Of a DNA stretch of 64,000 bases, positions 26,557 to 35,773 are shown in pieces. The position numbers were made by a program, and so were the translations under genes. The notes below the pieces were generated by a model. It did no database searches, was not told the origin of the DNA, and saw nothing but the letters and a program-made list of their open reading frames with translations. Numbering within the stretch: the first letter of the stretch is position 1; each line of letters starts with the position of its first letter. Source of the stretch: Halobacteriales archaeon QS_4_69_225 (GTDB lineage: Archaea > Halobacteriota > Halobacteria > Halobacteriales > Haloarculaceae); NCBI GenBank assembly GCA_003020965.1, contig PXRL01000010.1, positions 143,916 to 207,915 on the forward strand, in the 5' to 3' direction.

Positions 26557-27161
26557 GCGACGGTGGTGATGGCCCGCGGCGTCCCCGGCGCGCGCTGCTG
26601 GATGTGGTGTTCGAACTCCTCGAAGCCGGCCTCGGCGAACATTCGGTCGGCCTCCGTTTCGTCGTAGAACAGCATGATCGCGTCGGCGAGCCGCTGCATG
26701 AGCGTGGAGTCGGGGTAGTCCGGCCCGACGACGAGAACGGGACGGCCGGGCTCGGTCACCCGACGGGCCTCCTTCAGGGCGTCGACGGGGTTCGGCCAGT
26801 ACTCGATCGAGCCGGACGACCAGTACGCGTCGAAGCTGTCGTCGGCGAACGGCAGCCGTTCGGCGTCGCCGCGGTGGAACCGGACGTCGCCGCGCTTGCC
26901 GAACTTGCCGTAGGCCCGCCGCAGCTGGTGGGCCGACTGGTCCAGCCCCCAGACGTCGTCGGTGTGCTGGAGCAGCCCCTCGGTGGCGAAGCCGGTGCCG
27001 CAGCCGACGTCGAGCACGCGGTCGTCCGGGTCGAGGTCGAGCCACTCCAGCGCCCGGTCGCGCATCTCCTCGTTCCAGATGAACGGGTTGACGGTGTCGT
27101 ACACCTTCGACAGGTACCTGTAGAACACCCGTGCACGTGCTTTGTTTTCGAGGACTCCCAT
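26484..27161 (-). CDS. SAM-dependent methyltransferase
   Basis: 225 residues from the ATG at 27161 (MGVLENKARARVFYRYLSKV). Class I motifs are present: motif I VLDVGCGTGFATE, then GDAERLPFADDSFD, SIEYWPNPVDAL and GRPVLVVGPDYPD. It resembles MPBQ/MSBQ-type quinone-ring methyltransferases, so a role in menaquinone or other prenyl-lipid methylation is possible but unproven. The last 30 residues are low-complexity acidic sequence, antisense to the end of the pilin gene. Confidence 0.8.
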   Translation of the reverse strand: MGVLENKARARVFYRYLSKVYDTVNPFIWNEEMRDRALEWLDLDPDDRVLDVGCGTGFATEGLLQHTDDVWGLDQSAHQLRRAYGKFGKRGDVRFHRGDAERLPFADDSFDAYWSSGSIEYWPNPVDALKEARRVTEPGRPVLVVGPDYPDSTLMQRLADAIMLFYDETEADRMFAEAGFEEFEHHIQQRAPGTPRAITTVAYVPENEDDAGGEETAEAETVEVA

Positions 27162-27225
27162 TGCCGGTCGTTGGGACGGTCCGGTCATAACTCCCCGGAT
27201 TCGGCGCCTCCGGCACCGGCGGTCG

Positions 27226-27403
27226 CTATACTGTTTAGTCGGAAGGGGGTAGCGTCTTTCGGCGGTGGTGGCGGTGTTCTCGAACGCCTTTTCCGTCCGC
27301 TTCGTTCTGAGGCCTCCCTCGCTGCGCTCGCTTGGCCTCGCCCCGCGGGCGGTCAGCCCCGTTCGAGGTCCCGTCCGGCGCCGGCTGATCGGTCGGCTCT
27401 CTC
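27226..27403 (+). repeat. Dispersed repeat, copy 1
   Basis: About 178 bases starting CTATACTGTTTAGT align along their whole length with the reverse complement of 42882-43059. Shared blocks include TGTTTAGT, TTCGGCGGTG, CTCGCCCCGCG and CCCCGTTCGAG. Both copies can be read as ILFSxxGxAxFGG. It lies directly upstream of the prepilin peptidase gene. Confidence 0.65.
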
Positions 27404-27466
27404 AATTGAACCGCGGCGCAGAGCGGAGGCCACGAGTTTATAAGTGAGGTGGCCGCAACCCGAGCC

Positions 27467-28459
27467 GTGTCGCTGGTCTTCGGAGTCGCGAGCGGGCCCG
27501 ACCTGCTGCGGTTGGTCGCGGTGCCGGTGCTGGGGTGGGCGGCGCTGCGGGACGTCCGGACGCGCCGCGTCCCGAACCGGGTGTGGCTCCCGCTGGTCGT
27601 CGCCGGCGTCGTCGCCCTCGCCTGGGATGCGGTGCTGGTCGCCGGCAGCCGGGGGTGGCCGCTGTTCGCCGTGCGGGTCGGGCTGTCGCTGGGGCTGGTC
27701 GCGCCGCTGGGGTATCTCTTCTGGCGGCTGGGCGGCTTCGGCGGCGCCGACGCCAAGGCGGTGATGTCGCTGGCGCTGCTGCTGCCGGCCAACCCGCGGT
27801 ACTACCCGCCGGGAGCGACGGACGCCGCCGCGACGGTGCTGCCGCTGCAGCCGGCCCCGCTCGGCGTCTTCTCGCTGACCGTTCTCTCGAACACGGTGCT
27901 GGTGGGGCTGGCGTACCCGCTGGTGCTGGCGCTGCGGAACCTGCCGCGGGGGGAACTCACGCCGGCGATGTTCGTCGGCCGGCCGGTCGCAGTCGAGGAG
28001 ATCGTCGAGGAGTACGGCCGGCTGCTGGAGTCGCCGTCGGGGTTCACCCGCCGGGGGCTCGACGTCGACGCGCTGCGGATGTACCTCCGCTGGCGGGGGG
28101 TGACCCTCGAGGACGTGCGGGCGGCGCCGGACCGGTACCGCCATCCGCTGCCGACGGCGCGGGACGACCCCGGCGACGGGTCGGTCGGCGACCGGGTGGC
28201 GACCGACGGCGGCGCTCCCGAGCCGGCCGTCCGGCCGCTCGATGCGTGGGGCGCCGAGCGGTTCCTCGAGGCCCACCGCGCCTACGGCACGACCCCGGCG
28301 GAGCTGCGGGCGGGGCTGGAGGTGCTGACCGAGCCCGACCGGGAGGTCGTCTGGCTGACGCCCGGCGTGCCGTTCCTGCTGCCGACCTTCGTCGGGCTGG
28401 TCGTGGCGCTGTCGTACGGCGACCTGCTGTTCGTGCTGCTGTCGGCGCTGGGATTCTAA
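27467..28459 (+). CDS. pibD: Prepilin/preflagellin peptidase, A24 family
   Basis: 330 residues with about six to eight hydrophobic segments. The two catalytic aspartates are visible in the cytoplasmic-loop motifs [10 protein letters not shown] and GGADAKAVM (GxGD-type site). It cleaves the short signal of pilins and archaellins at the membrane. A TATA box (GTTTATAAG, about 27436-27444) lies about 25 bases before GTG 27467, supporting that start; GTG at 27449 is the alternative. A soluble insertion of about 120 residues (160-280) separates the last membrane segments. Confidence 0.88.
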   Translation: MSLVFGVASGPDLLRLVAVPVLGWAALRDVRTRRVPNRVWLPLVVAGVVALAWDAVLVAGSRGWPLFAVRVGLSLGLVAPLGYLFWRLGGFGGADAKAVMSLALLLPANPRYYPPGATDAAATVLPLQPAPLGVFSLTVLSNTVLVGLAYPLVLALRNLPRGELTPAMFVGRPVAVEEIVEEYGRLLESPSGFTRRGLDVDALRMYLRWRGVTLEDVRAAPDRYRHPLPTARDDPGDGSVGDRVATDGGAPEPAVRPLDAWGAERFLEAHRAYGTTPAELRAGLEVLTEPDREVVWLTPGVPFLLPTFVGLVVALSYGDLLFVLLSALGF

Positions 28460-28491
28460 CGGAAAGGCCTATCCTCCCGACCGGCTCAGAT

Positions 28492-28860
28492 GTGGCCGTG
28501 ATCCACCTCGCCTTCGACGAGCAGGAGCTGCTGCCCGCCGTCGCACAGGACGCCGACTCCGGGGACGTGCTGATGCTCGCCTACGCCTCCCAGGAGGCCT
28601 TCGAGCGGACCCGCGAGACCGGCGAGGCACACTACTACTCCCGGAGTCGCGAGGAGCTGTGGCGGAAGGGCGCCTCCAGCGGCCACACCCAGCGCGTCGA
28701 GGAGATCCGCGTCGACTGCGACGGCGACGCGCTGCTGTATCTCGTCGAGCAGACCGGCGGCGCCTGCCACACCGGCTTCGAGAGCTGCTTCCACCGGACC
28801 GTCGACGGCGAGACCGTCGGCGACCGCGCCTTCGATCCCGACGATGTCTACGGGGAGTGA
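28492..28860 (+). CDS. hisI: Phosphoribosyl-AMP cyclohydrolase
   Basis: 122 residues, the third step of histidine synthesis. Hallmarks are [32 protein letters not shown], the zinc/magnesium ligands in [10 protein letters not shown] and [15 protein letters not shown] at 28492 is chosen; GTG at 28498 would be two codons shorter. The next gene overlaps the 3' end by 17 bases. Confidence 0.93.
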   Translation: MAVIHLAFDEQELLPAVAQDADSGDVLMLAYASQEAFERTRETGEAHYYSRSREELWRKGASSGHTQRVEEIRVDCDGDALLYLVEQTGGACHTGFESCFHRTVDGETVGDRAFDPDDVYGE

Positions 28861-30010
28861 CGCCGACCCCGACTCCGATCCCGACCCGGAGACGGCGCCC
28901 GTGGCGGCCCTCGAAACCGCCGACGAGCGGCTCGAAGGGCTGCGCGCGGAGCCGCCGGCCGACCCCGAGGCCGTCGACACGGTCGCCGACGCCTACGAGT
29001 CCGTCGCCGAGGTGCTGGACCGCTGGGAGGACCGTGCCACCGACTGGGACGACTTCGAGGGGTACGTCGAGTTCCGGGATGCCCTCTCGGAGACGCTGGC
29101 GTCGGTCCCCGAGGACGTCCCCGAGAGCGAGGCGTTCCTCGCGGCCGACGATCACGTCAAGACGAGCGGCGTCTCGAAGTCGCTGACCGAGGCGGACTTC
29201 GAGGCCGCCCGCGAGGCGCTGGCACCGGCCCGGAGGTACGCCGACTACCGCGAGGAACTGTCGGCCGTCGAAGACCGCTACCGCCGGGCGTACCGGATCG
29301 CCGAGCGCCGGCGCCGCGAGGTCGACGACCGGATCGACGACCTCGAGCGGCTACGGCGGCTCGGCGACGCCGACCTCGAGGCGCCCGTCGAGCGGTTGCG
29401 AGAGCCGATCGAGCGCTACGACGCGGCGGTGACGGAGGCGTTCGACGCCTTCCGCCGGGAGGCGCCCGCCCGGGAGTTCCTCGGCGTCGTCCGGACGGCC
29501 GCCGGCTACCCGCTCGTCGACGTTCGGGCGCCGCCGTCGGAGCTACAGGCGTACGTGGAATCGACGCCGGCCGGCGACCACCCTGTCCCGGAGCTGTTGG
29601 AGTACGCGGAGTACTCGACGTCGAAGCTCTCGCACTACGTCGAGGAGCCGTCGCTGCTGAAGCGCCGGGTCGCGACGAACCGGACGTACCTCGAGGAGCT
29701 GTCGGCGGCGCCGCTGTGCGTCGGCTGGCCGCCGCCGCCGGCCGACCGGCTCCGCTTCCGCAGCGAGGAGCTGCTGTCGGTCGTCGACCGCTTCGCCGGC
29801 GAGAAGACGGTCCGGGCGGTGCGGGCGGTGCGGGCGCGAACCCGCGACGACGACTACGACCGGCTCCGGGAGACCGCCGTCGCCCGCGCCGAGTTGACCG
29901 ACGCGGAGCGCCGGCGGCTCGAGTCCGGCGCGGTCGCCGAGGAACTCGAGGAGTTGCGCGAGCGACGGCGCCGACTGACGGCGGCGCTGGAGCGCTACGA
30001 GCCGCCCTGA
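28844..30010 (+). CDS. Conserved coiled-coil protein of unknown function
   Basis: 388 residues, highly charged and mostly helical, with strong coiled-coil tendency at about residues 120-200 ([20 protein letters not shown]) and at the C-terminus. No membrane segment or catalytic motif. Its start overlaps hisI and its end overlaps the phosphohexomutase gene by 16 bases on the other strand. A haloarchaeal protein family to judge by style; function not recognised. Confidence 0.7.
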   Translation: MSTGSDADPDSDPDPETAPVAALETADERLEGLRAEPPADPEAVDTVADAYESVAEVLDRWEDRATDWDDFEGYVEFRDALSETLASVPEDVPESEAFLAADDHVKTSGVSKSLTEADFEAAREALAPARRYADYREELSAVEDRYRRAYRIAERRRREVDDRIDDLERLRRLGDADLEAPVERLREPIERYDAAVTEAFDAFRREAPAREFLGVVRTAAGYPLVDVRAPPSELQAYVESTPAGDHPVPELLEYAEYSTSKLSHYVEEPSLLKRRVATNRTYLEELSAAPLCVGWPPPPADRLRFRSEELLSVVDRFAGEKTVRAVRAVRARTRDDDYDRLRETAVARAELTDAERRRLESGAVAEELEELRERRRRLTAALERYEPP

Positions 30011-31374
30011 CGCCCGGCCTCCATGGCCTCGCACATCCCGTCCAGCAGCGCCCGGGCCCGGTCGTCGGTCGGGCCCTCGGCGTACACCCGGACGAGCGGT
30101 TCGGTGCCGCTCGGGCGGGCCAGCACCCACCCGTCGCCGTAGTCGAGCCGGTAGCCGTCCAGCGTCGTCACCTCGGCGTCGGCGGCGGCGGCGTAGGCGT
30201 CGGCCGCCTCGAGCATCGCCGCCCGCTCGTCGTCGCCGTCGTACCCCAGGTTCGCGCGGACGTTGACGTAGCCGTCGTACGCCGCGACGACCTCGCTCGC
30301 GGGCCGGTCGGCGACCAGCGCGAGGAAGCGGGCGGCGGTGTAGGCGCCGTCGCGGGCGAGCCGGTAGCCGGGGAAGAAAATCCCGCCGTTGCCCTCGCCG
30401 GCGATCGGCACCGTCTCGCCCGCCGCCCGGAGGGCCTTCATCCGGGAGATGATGTGCGTGCTGCCGATGGGCGTCAGCTCCAGGCCGGCGCCGGCGGCGT
30501 CGGCGACGTCGACGAGCCGCTGGGAGACGTTGACCGCCGAGACCGCCACGTCGCTGGCTCCGAGTTCCGCGGCCGCCAGCGCCGCCAGCGCCGAGTCGCC
30601 CTCGACGTGGGTGCCGGTCTCGTCGACGAACACCGCGCGGTCGGCGTCGCCGTCGTGGGCGATTCCGAGGTCGGCGTCCGTCGCGCGGACGAACCGCCGG
30701 AGATCCGCCAGGTTCGCCGCCACCGGCTCGGGGTCCCGGCCGGGGAAGTGGCCGTCCGGGGTGGCGTTGATCGTGTGGACGCGACAGCCGAGCCGCCGGA
30801 GGAAGGCGGGGCCGGTCAGACTGCCCGCGCCGTGGCCCGGGTCGACGACGACGGTGGGTTCCGCGGCCGCGATCCGCTCGCGGATTCCGTCGGCGGCCAG
30901 CGCCTCCAGCAGCTCGTCGACGTAGGCCTCGCGGACCCCGTCGACCTCGCGGGTGCGGCCGACGGCGTCGTACCCGACGAGCTCGAACGACTCCTCGAGC
31001 AGCCGCTTTTCGACCCGTTCCAGCGTCTCGCGGCCGAGTTCGACGCCGTCGGCGCCGACGAGCTTCACGCCGTTGTACGCCGGCGGGTTGTGACTGGCCG
31101 TGACGACGACCACGGGCACGCCCGCCCGCTCGGCGTACGCCTGGGCGGCCGGCGTCGGCGCGACGCCGAGCCGGTGGACGTCACAGCCGACGCCGGCCAG
31201 GGCGCTGGCGGCCGCGTCGGCGAACAGCCGCCCCGTCGTGCGGGTGTCTCGTGCGATGCCGACCGTCGTCGCCTCGAGTGCGGTTCCGGCGGCGGCGGCG
31301 ATGCGGCCGACGAACGGCGGCGTCAGCTCCGACCCCGCCAGGCCGCGGACGCCGCTCGAACCGAACACGTGCAT
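29995..31374 (-). CDS. glmM: Phosphoglucosamine mutase / phosphomannomutase family
   Basis: 459 residues. The active-site phosphoserine lies in TASHNPP (Ser94), the metal loop is DGDADR (near residue 235), the sugar loop GEGNGG and the phosphate-binding loop RPSGTEPLVR. It interconverts hexose 6- and 1-phosphates, for example glucosamine phosphate for glycan synthesis. ATG at 31374 (MHVFGSSGVRG) matches the family N-terminus. Whether it prefers glucosamine, mannose or glucose cannot be told from sequence. Confidence 0.88.
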   Translation of the reverse strand: MHVFGSSGVRGLAGSELTPPFVGRIAAAAGTALEATTVGIARDTRTTGRLFADAAASALAGVGCDVHRLGVAPTPAAQAYAERAGVPVVVVTASHNPPAYNGVKLVGADGVELGRETLERVEKRLLEESFELVGYDAVGRTREVDGVREAYVDELLEALAADGIRERIAAAEPTVVVDPGHGAGSLTGPAFLRRLGCRVHTINATPDGHFPGRDPEPVAANLADLRRFVRATDADLGIAHDGDADRAVFVDETGTHVEGDSALAALAAAELGASDVAVSAVNVSQRLVDVADAAGAGLELTPIGSTHIISRMKALRAAGETVPIAGEGNGGIFFPGYRLARDGAYTAARFLALVADRPASEVVAAYDGYVNVRANLGYDGDDERAAMLEAADAYAAAADAEVTTLDGYRLDYGDGWVLARPSGTEPLVRVYAEGPTDDRARALLDGMCEAMEAGRQGGS

Positions 31375-31588
31375 ACACGGGAGGTCGGGGTCCGGCGGGA
31401 AAGTGATACCGGCACGGCCGCGTCGGGCCGGCCGGCGGAGAGACACGGCGTCAGCGGGTGCGGTTCGGCTTTCGTCCGCACTCGCTTCAGGTTACCTCCC
31501 GGGACGCGTTTCGGGACGTCGGACGCGTTTCGAGGGTCGAAACCCGACGGCAGGGGTGATTTAGTTCCGGCGTTCCAACGGCCCGCCG

Positions 31589-32350
31589 ATGACAGAGCCG
31601 CAGGGGGGTCCGCCGTTTCTCGACGCGCTCCGGAAGCGCGCGCCGATGCTGGAGGCGCTCGCGGACGGACCCACGACACAGCGGGCGCTCCGGGACGACC
31701 TCGGGGTCGCCCGTTCGACGGTCTACAAGGGGCTCCGGGAGCTCGAGGCGGCGGGGCTCGTCGTCGACGGGGACGGCGGCTACCGGCTGACGAGGATGGG
31801 CCGGCTGGCGTGGCGCCGCCACGACGCCTACCTGACGCGGCTCCGACGGCTGGCGGCCGCCGAGCGGCTGCTGGAGACCGTCCCGGCGGACGTCCATCTG
31901 CCGCTGTCGCTGTTCGAACACGGCCACGTCCACGTCCCCGGGCGGCACGCCCCCGAGCGGCCGCTGGAGCGGCTGGACGCGCTGGCGGAGACGGCCGACC
32001 GGCTCCGGTGTCTGTCGCCGTCGGGGATGCCGCGGTACCTCTCGGACATCCACGAGCGGGTCCAGGCGGGCCGGCAGACCGCGACGCTGGTGCTCGAGCG
32101 GCCGGCTCTGGAGCGGCTGGCGGCCGACTGCGACGACTACGACGCCGTTCGGTCGACGACGGGCGTCGAACTCCGCCGAATCGAGGCCGAACTACCGTTC
32201 GCGGTCGTACTCTTCGACGACGACCGGCTGGGGCTGTTCGGCTACGACGACGGGACGCTGGCCGGCGCCGTCTTCGCCGACGACGAGACCGCCGTCCGGT
32301 GGGGCGAGCGGGTCTTCGAGCGCCACCGCGCCCGGTCGGAGCCGGCCTGA
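31589..32350 (+). CDS. Winged helix-turn-helix transcriptional regulator
   Basis: 253 residues. An N-terminal winged helix (LRDDLGVARSTVYKGLRELE, about residues 31-70) precedes a C-terminal sensor-like domain common to haloarchaeal regulators (SPSGMPRYLSDIHERVQAG; FAVVLFDDDRLGLFGYDDG). No membrane segment. It probably controls nearby genes or itself; the ligand is unknown. The next gene follows 45 bases downstream on the same strand. Confidence 0.82.
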   Translation: MTEPQGGPPFLDALRKRAPMLEALADGPTTQRALRDDLGVARSTVYKGLRELEAAGLVVDGDGGYRLTRMGRLAWRRHDAYLTRLRRLAAAERLLETVPADVHLPLSLFEHGHVHVPGRHAPERPLERLDALAETADRLRCLSPSGMPRYLSDIHERVQAGRQTATLVLERPALERLAADCDDYDAVRSTTGVELRRIEAELPFAVVLFDDDRLGLFGYDDGTLAGAVFADDETAVRWGERVFERHRARSEPA

Positions 32351-32395
32351 CGCCTCCGTCCGAACGCTTTCGGCGCCGGGCCGTCGAGTGCAGTC

Positions 32396-33178
32396 ATGGA
32401 AGACATCGGCATCGACGAGAAGCGCGTCTACGCCGACCGCGAGGGGTCGACGACGGCGTTCGTCGCCGCCGGCGCCGGCATCGCTCGGGTGGAGATCGCC
32501 GGCGACATCGTCGGCGAGTTCGGCCTCGAACGGCGGTGCGACGCGAGGGATGTCGCCGCCGTCGGGGGCCGCGTCGCCGTCGCGACCGCCGAGGACGTGC
32601 TGGTCGGGACCGGCGACGGCCTCGAGCCGACGGGGTTCGGCCCGGCCGACGCGGTCGGCTACCACGACCACGACGACGGCGGGCTCGTGGCAGCCGGCGA
32701 CGGCCGCGTCGCCCGCCGCGACGGCGACGACTGGGCGACGGTCGCCGACCTGTCCGGCGTCCGGGCCGTCGACGGCGACCTGGTCGCGGCCGCCGACGGG
32801 CTCCACCGGCTCGACGGGGCGCCCGTCGGCCTCGAGGACGTCGCCGACGTGGCGGCGACCGGGCGGCCGCTGGCCGCGACCCCGGCGGGGCTGTACCGGC
32901 TGGCCAACGGCTGGGTGATCGACGTCGAGGGGTCGTTCCGCGTCGTCGCCGCCGACGGCGACCGGGCTCACGCCGCGACCGCCGACGCGCTGTACGAGCG
33001 CGACGACGACGACTGGGAGGTCGTCGACCTGCCGGTGACCGAGCCGGTCGCGGGCGTCGTCCACGGCGAGAAGACGTACGTCGTCACGGAGCCGGGGACC
33101 GTCCTGGTCCGGACGGACGACGGTTGGCGACACCGCTCGCTCGGGCTGTCGGACGTGACCGCCGTAGCGGTCCGGTAG
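32396..33178 (+). CDS. Beta-propeller protein (HVO_0234-like)
   Basis: 260 residues of repeated short beta blades (VAAAGAGIARVEIAGDIVGE; VAATGRPLAATPAGLYRL) without signal peptide or catalytic motif. It resembles the haloarchaeal HVO_0234 family of cytoplasmic beta-propellers. Likely a binding scaffold. It ends 12 bases before the DUF373 gene, which converges on it. Confidence 0.7.
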   Translation: MEDIGIDEKRVYADREGSTTAFVAAGAGIARVEIAGDIVGEFGLERRCDARDVAAVGGRVAVATAEDVLVGTGDGLEPTGFGPADAVGYHDHDDGGLVAAGDGRVARRDGDDWATVADLSGVRAVDGDLVAAADGLHRLDGAPVGLEDVADVAATGRPLAATPAGLYRLANGWVIDVEGSFRVVAADGDRAHAATADALYERDDDDWEVVDLPVTEPVAGVVHGEKTYVVTEPGTVLVRTDDGWRHRSLGLSDVTAVAVR

Positions 33179-33190
33179 CCGGCCGACCGG

Positions 33191-34288
33191 TCAGCCGGCC
33201 AGCCCGGAGTCGGAGTCCTGCGGGTAGCGCTGCTCGACGACCGCGAAGGCGAGCGTGCTGGCCAGTCCCAGCAGCGTCCCGGCCGTCAGCGTCGCCGCCA
33301 GGTACGACAGGTCGGCGAACCCTTGTCCGAGGAAAAACGCCGTCAGGCCGTGCAGCACGAGCGCGATGGCGCCGACGTAGAACGGCGCGTTGAGGTAGCG
33401 CCAGCGGAAGCCGCCGCCGAGGTACTCGTCGGTGATGCGGCCGAGCGAGACGACGACGCCGGCGGCGGCGACCCACTGGACGGCGCCGTAGACGAAGGCG
33501 ACGGTCGCGCCGAGCGCCTGCGGATCGGGGTCGGCGACCGCGTCGACCGCCTCGACCCCGCCGACCGCGCCGACCGCCACGAGCGCCGCCCCGACGACGG
33601 AGGTGACGAACTGGACGCGGCCGGCGAACAGCGCGACGCGGACCCGCTCGACGAGGTCGTCGATGGCCGTCTCCAGCCCGAGCCCCCGGAAGAGGACGTA
33701 CAGCCCCAAAAGCGCCGAGATGACCCCGAGCGTCGACCCCGGCAGGCCGAGCTCGTCGGCGACGATCGCCACCGGGTAGATGAGCAGCAGGATGCCGAGC
33801 GGGACGAGGATGGTGCCGCGGGTCTCGGGGTCGGCCAGCACCCGCTTGAACGTGTAGTACATCGATTCGAGGTCCTGGGCCTGCCGGACGACCACCCGGC
33901 GGACGCCGTCGATGGGCACCCGCGAGCGGATGACCGGCAGCACCGACTCGTCCTGGGCGCCGTCGGTCACGACGAGGGCGTGGACGTCCTCGCCGGTCGA
34001 CAGCGACGCCAGTACGGTGTCGACCTCGTCGCCGACCGTGCGGTTGGCCGAGACGTCGGCCTTGGCGGTGCCGGTGACCACCGCCACCTCGACGCTTTCG
34101 CGGTCGTCGTCGATCTCGTCGTGGAGATGGACGCCCTGAAAGCAGACGTTGACGTCGGAGTCCTCGGGATCGGTGTTCGCCAGGGCGACGGCGGCGTCCT
34201 CGACGGCGTCGCGGCCGACGACCGGCGTCTCGAAGTCGGTCTTCCGACCGAGATCGTCGTCGAGATCGACACAGAGGACCAGGAGCAT
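33191..34288 (-). CDS. DUF373 family membrane protein
   Basis: 365 residues. A soluble N-terminal domain (MLLVLCVDLDDDLGRKTDFE, residues 1-145) is followed by about six to seven hydrophobic helices. This arrangement is the archaeal DUF373 family, of unknown function. The N-terminal Asp cluster could bind a metal, which is speculation. An AT-rich GGTTAAGTTCC upstream may belong to the promoter. Confidence 0.82.
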   Translation of the reverse strand: MLLVLCVDLDDDLGRKTDFETPVVGRDAVEDAAVALANTDPEDSDVNVCFQGVHLHDEIDDDRESVEVAVVTGTAKADVSANRTVGDEVDTVLASLSTGEDVHALVVTDGAQDESVLPVIRSRVPIDGVRRVVVRQAQDLESMYYTFKRVLADPETRGTILVPLGILLLIYPVAIVADELGLPGSTLGVISALLGLYVLFRGLGLETAIDDLVERVRVALFAGRVQFVTSVVGAALVAVGAVGGVEAVDAVADPDPQALGATVAFVYGAVQWVAAAGVVVSLGRITDEYLGGGFRWRYLNAPFYVGAIALVLHGLTAFFLGQGFADLSYLAATLTAGTLLGLASTLAFAVVEQRYPQDSDSGLAG

Positions 34289-34343
34289 CGCTCGTCGTGG
34301 GCAGTTCTCGGCGACGGGTTAAGTTCCTTCTCCCTGGGCCTGA

Positions 34344-35000
34344 TCAGGCGGCGTCGACGGCGGCCATCAGTCGCTCGACGGTCGCCGCCCGGCGGCCGAG
34401 CGCCTGCGGGTGGACCGCCAGTGTGACGACGTACTCGCCGCCGAGTTCGACCGCCCCGCTCACGTAGAGGTGGACGTCCACCCCGCGACCCACGGCCAGC
34501 AGTTGGGCGTCGGCGTCGAACCGCGTCACCGGCGCCGGCCGACCGCCGACCGTCCCTTCGAAGCGCTCGACCGGCGTGACGTCGTCGAAGTCGGCGTACC
34601 GCCGCTGGGCGGCCTCGGCCAGTTCCGTCGGCGTCATCTCGGCGACGGGGTTGTACTCCCGGCCAAGAATCCGGACCCGCGGCGTCGTGAGCACCGCGAA
34701 CACCGCCGCCTGCACCCGCCGTCCGAGCAGTCCCAGCTCGACGGCCCGGTCGTACTCGGCGACGACGCTCGTCACCTCGACGGTCCGGCCGAGCCCGAAC
34801 CGCTCGAACCGTCGGGAAGCGGTCGTCTCGCCGGTGCGGTGGTGGGTGTAGCCGGTCTCCCGCTGGACGTCCCGCGGCAGCGTGGCACCGGCGGCCGCGA
34901 AGGCGGCGCCCTCGAGCGTCGGCCGACCGGAACAGCCCGCGAGTCCGGCGACCACGGCGGCGCCGGCGCCCGCGAGGAACCGGCGTCGGGTCGGCTCCAT
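34344..35000 (-). CDS. Tat-exported lipoprotein (DUF6517-like)
   Basis: 218 residues. The signal MEPTRRRFLAGAGAAVV is a twin-arginine signal ending in the lipobox LAGC. The mature part has the pattern I associate with the DUF6517 family: a TGYTHHRT strand, EVTSVVAEYDR, AVFAVLTTPRV and a final VTLAVHPQAL strand. Predicted lipid-anchored surface protein. ATG at 35000 is chosen over the longer open frame because it begins the Tat signal. Confidence 0.72.
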   Translation of the reverse strand: MEPTRRRFLAGAGAAVVAGLAGCSGRPTLEGAAFAAAGATLPRDVQRETGYTHHRTGETTASRRFERFGLGRTVEVTSVVAEYDRAVELGLLGRRVQAAVFAVLTTPRVRILGREYNPVAEMTPTELAEAAQRRYADFDDVTPVERFEGTVGGRPAPVTRFDADAQLLAVGRGVDVHLYVSGAVELGGEYVVTLAVHPQALGRRAATVERLMAAVDAA

Positions 35001-35076
35001 GGACCCGTGTAGGCGTTCGGTGCAGTTGAGTTCGTCGTACGGCGACGGGGGTCGGCCGGCCGGTCCGGCAGCCCGG

Positions 35077-35643
35077 TCATCCGCCGCCGCAGGACACCTC
35101 GGTCTGGTCGGTTTCGCCGGCGGTCTCCCACGTGCTGGAGTACTCCGGCGGGCCGTCCTCCGGCGTCGATACCTCATCATCGCCCTCCGTTCGGTGATAG
35201 TACTCGACGAAGACGTTCCGCACGTTTCGGTCGTAGTCGCCTTTCGGCGACAGGGAACACGCGGCCACGTGTATCACGCTGACGTCCGCGCTCTCGTCGT
35301 CGTGTTCGAACACGACGGCCTCTGACTCACCGGGCGAACCCTTGCCGTAGAACGTGACCGACTCGCTGGTCTCGACGTCTGCATCGAGGAGAGCCCACTT
35401 GCTGTCGTCCCAGTAGATCACGACCCTGTCACCGGGCGAGGACCCGCCCTCGCCGGCGGTCCATTCCCAGCAGACGCGCGCGATATAGTCCTCGGAGTCG
35501 CCGTCAACACACCGCATGTCGAATTCCATCTCGAGGTCCGAGGAGTCGTACGACGGGCCGCCGGCGAGCCGGTTGCACCCGGCGAGTGTGGCTGCCCCGG
35601 CGGTCACGAGGACGCGTCTGCGATTGATGTCAGGGGGACCCAT
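35077..35643 (-). CDS. Tat-exported lipoprotein, unknown
   Basis: 188 residues with a Tat signal (DINRRRVLVTAGAATLAGC) and lipobox. The mature protein has five more cysteines (in MRCVDG, RVCWEW, AACSLS and VSCGGG, besides the lipobox) and is acidic. Codon and base usage is visibly less GC-rich than its neighbours, hinting at a different history. No family recognised. Confidence 0.68.
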   Translation of the reverse strand: MGPPDINRRRVLVTAGAATLAGCNRLAGGPSYDSSDLEMEFDMRCVDGDSEDYIARVCWEWTAGEGGSSPGDRVVIYWDDSKWALLDADVETSESVTFYGKGSPGESEAVVFEHDDESADVSVIHVAACSLSPKGDYDRNVRNVFVEYYHRTEGDDEVSTPEDGPPEYSSTWETAGETDQTEVSCGGG

Positions 35644-35773
35644 GGTTGCACATTCCTGAACTGGAATAAGTAGGTTCCGCTGCCGGCGGAGCGTCGTGGA
35701 ACGGTCCGACAGTGCCCGGAACGGAGTCGTAACGTACTACTTTTGCGGCTGGGACCGATACAGTTGATAACGA

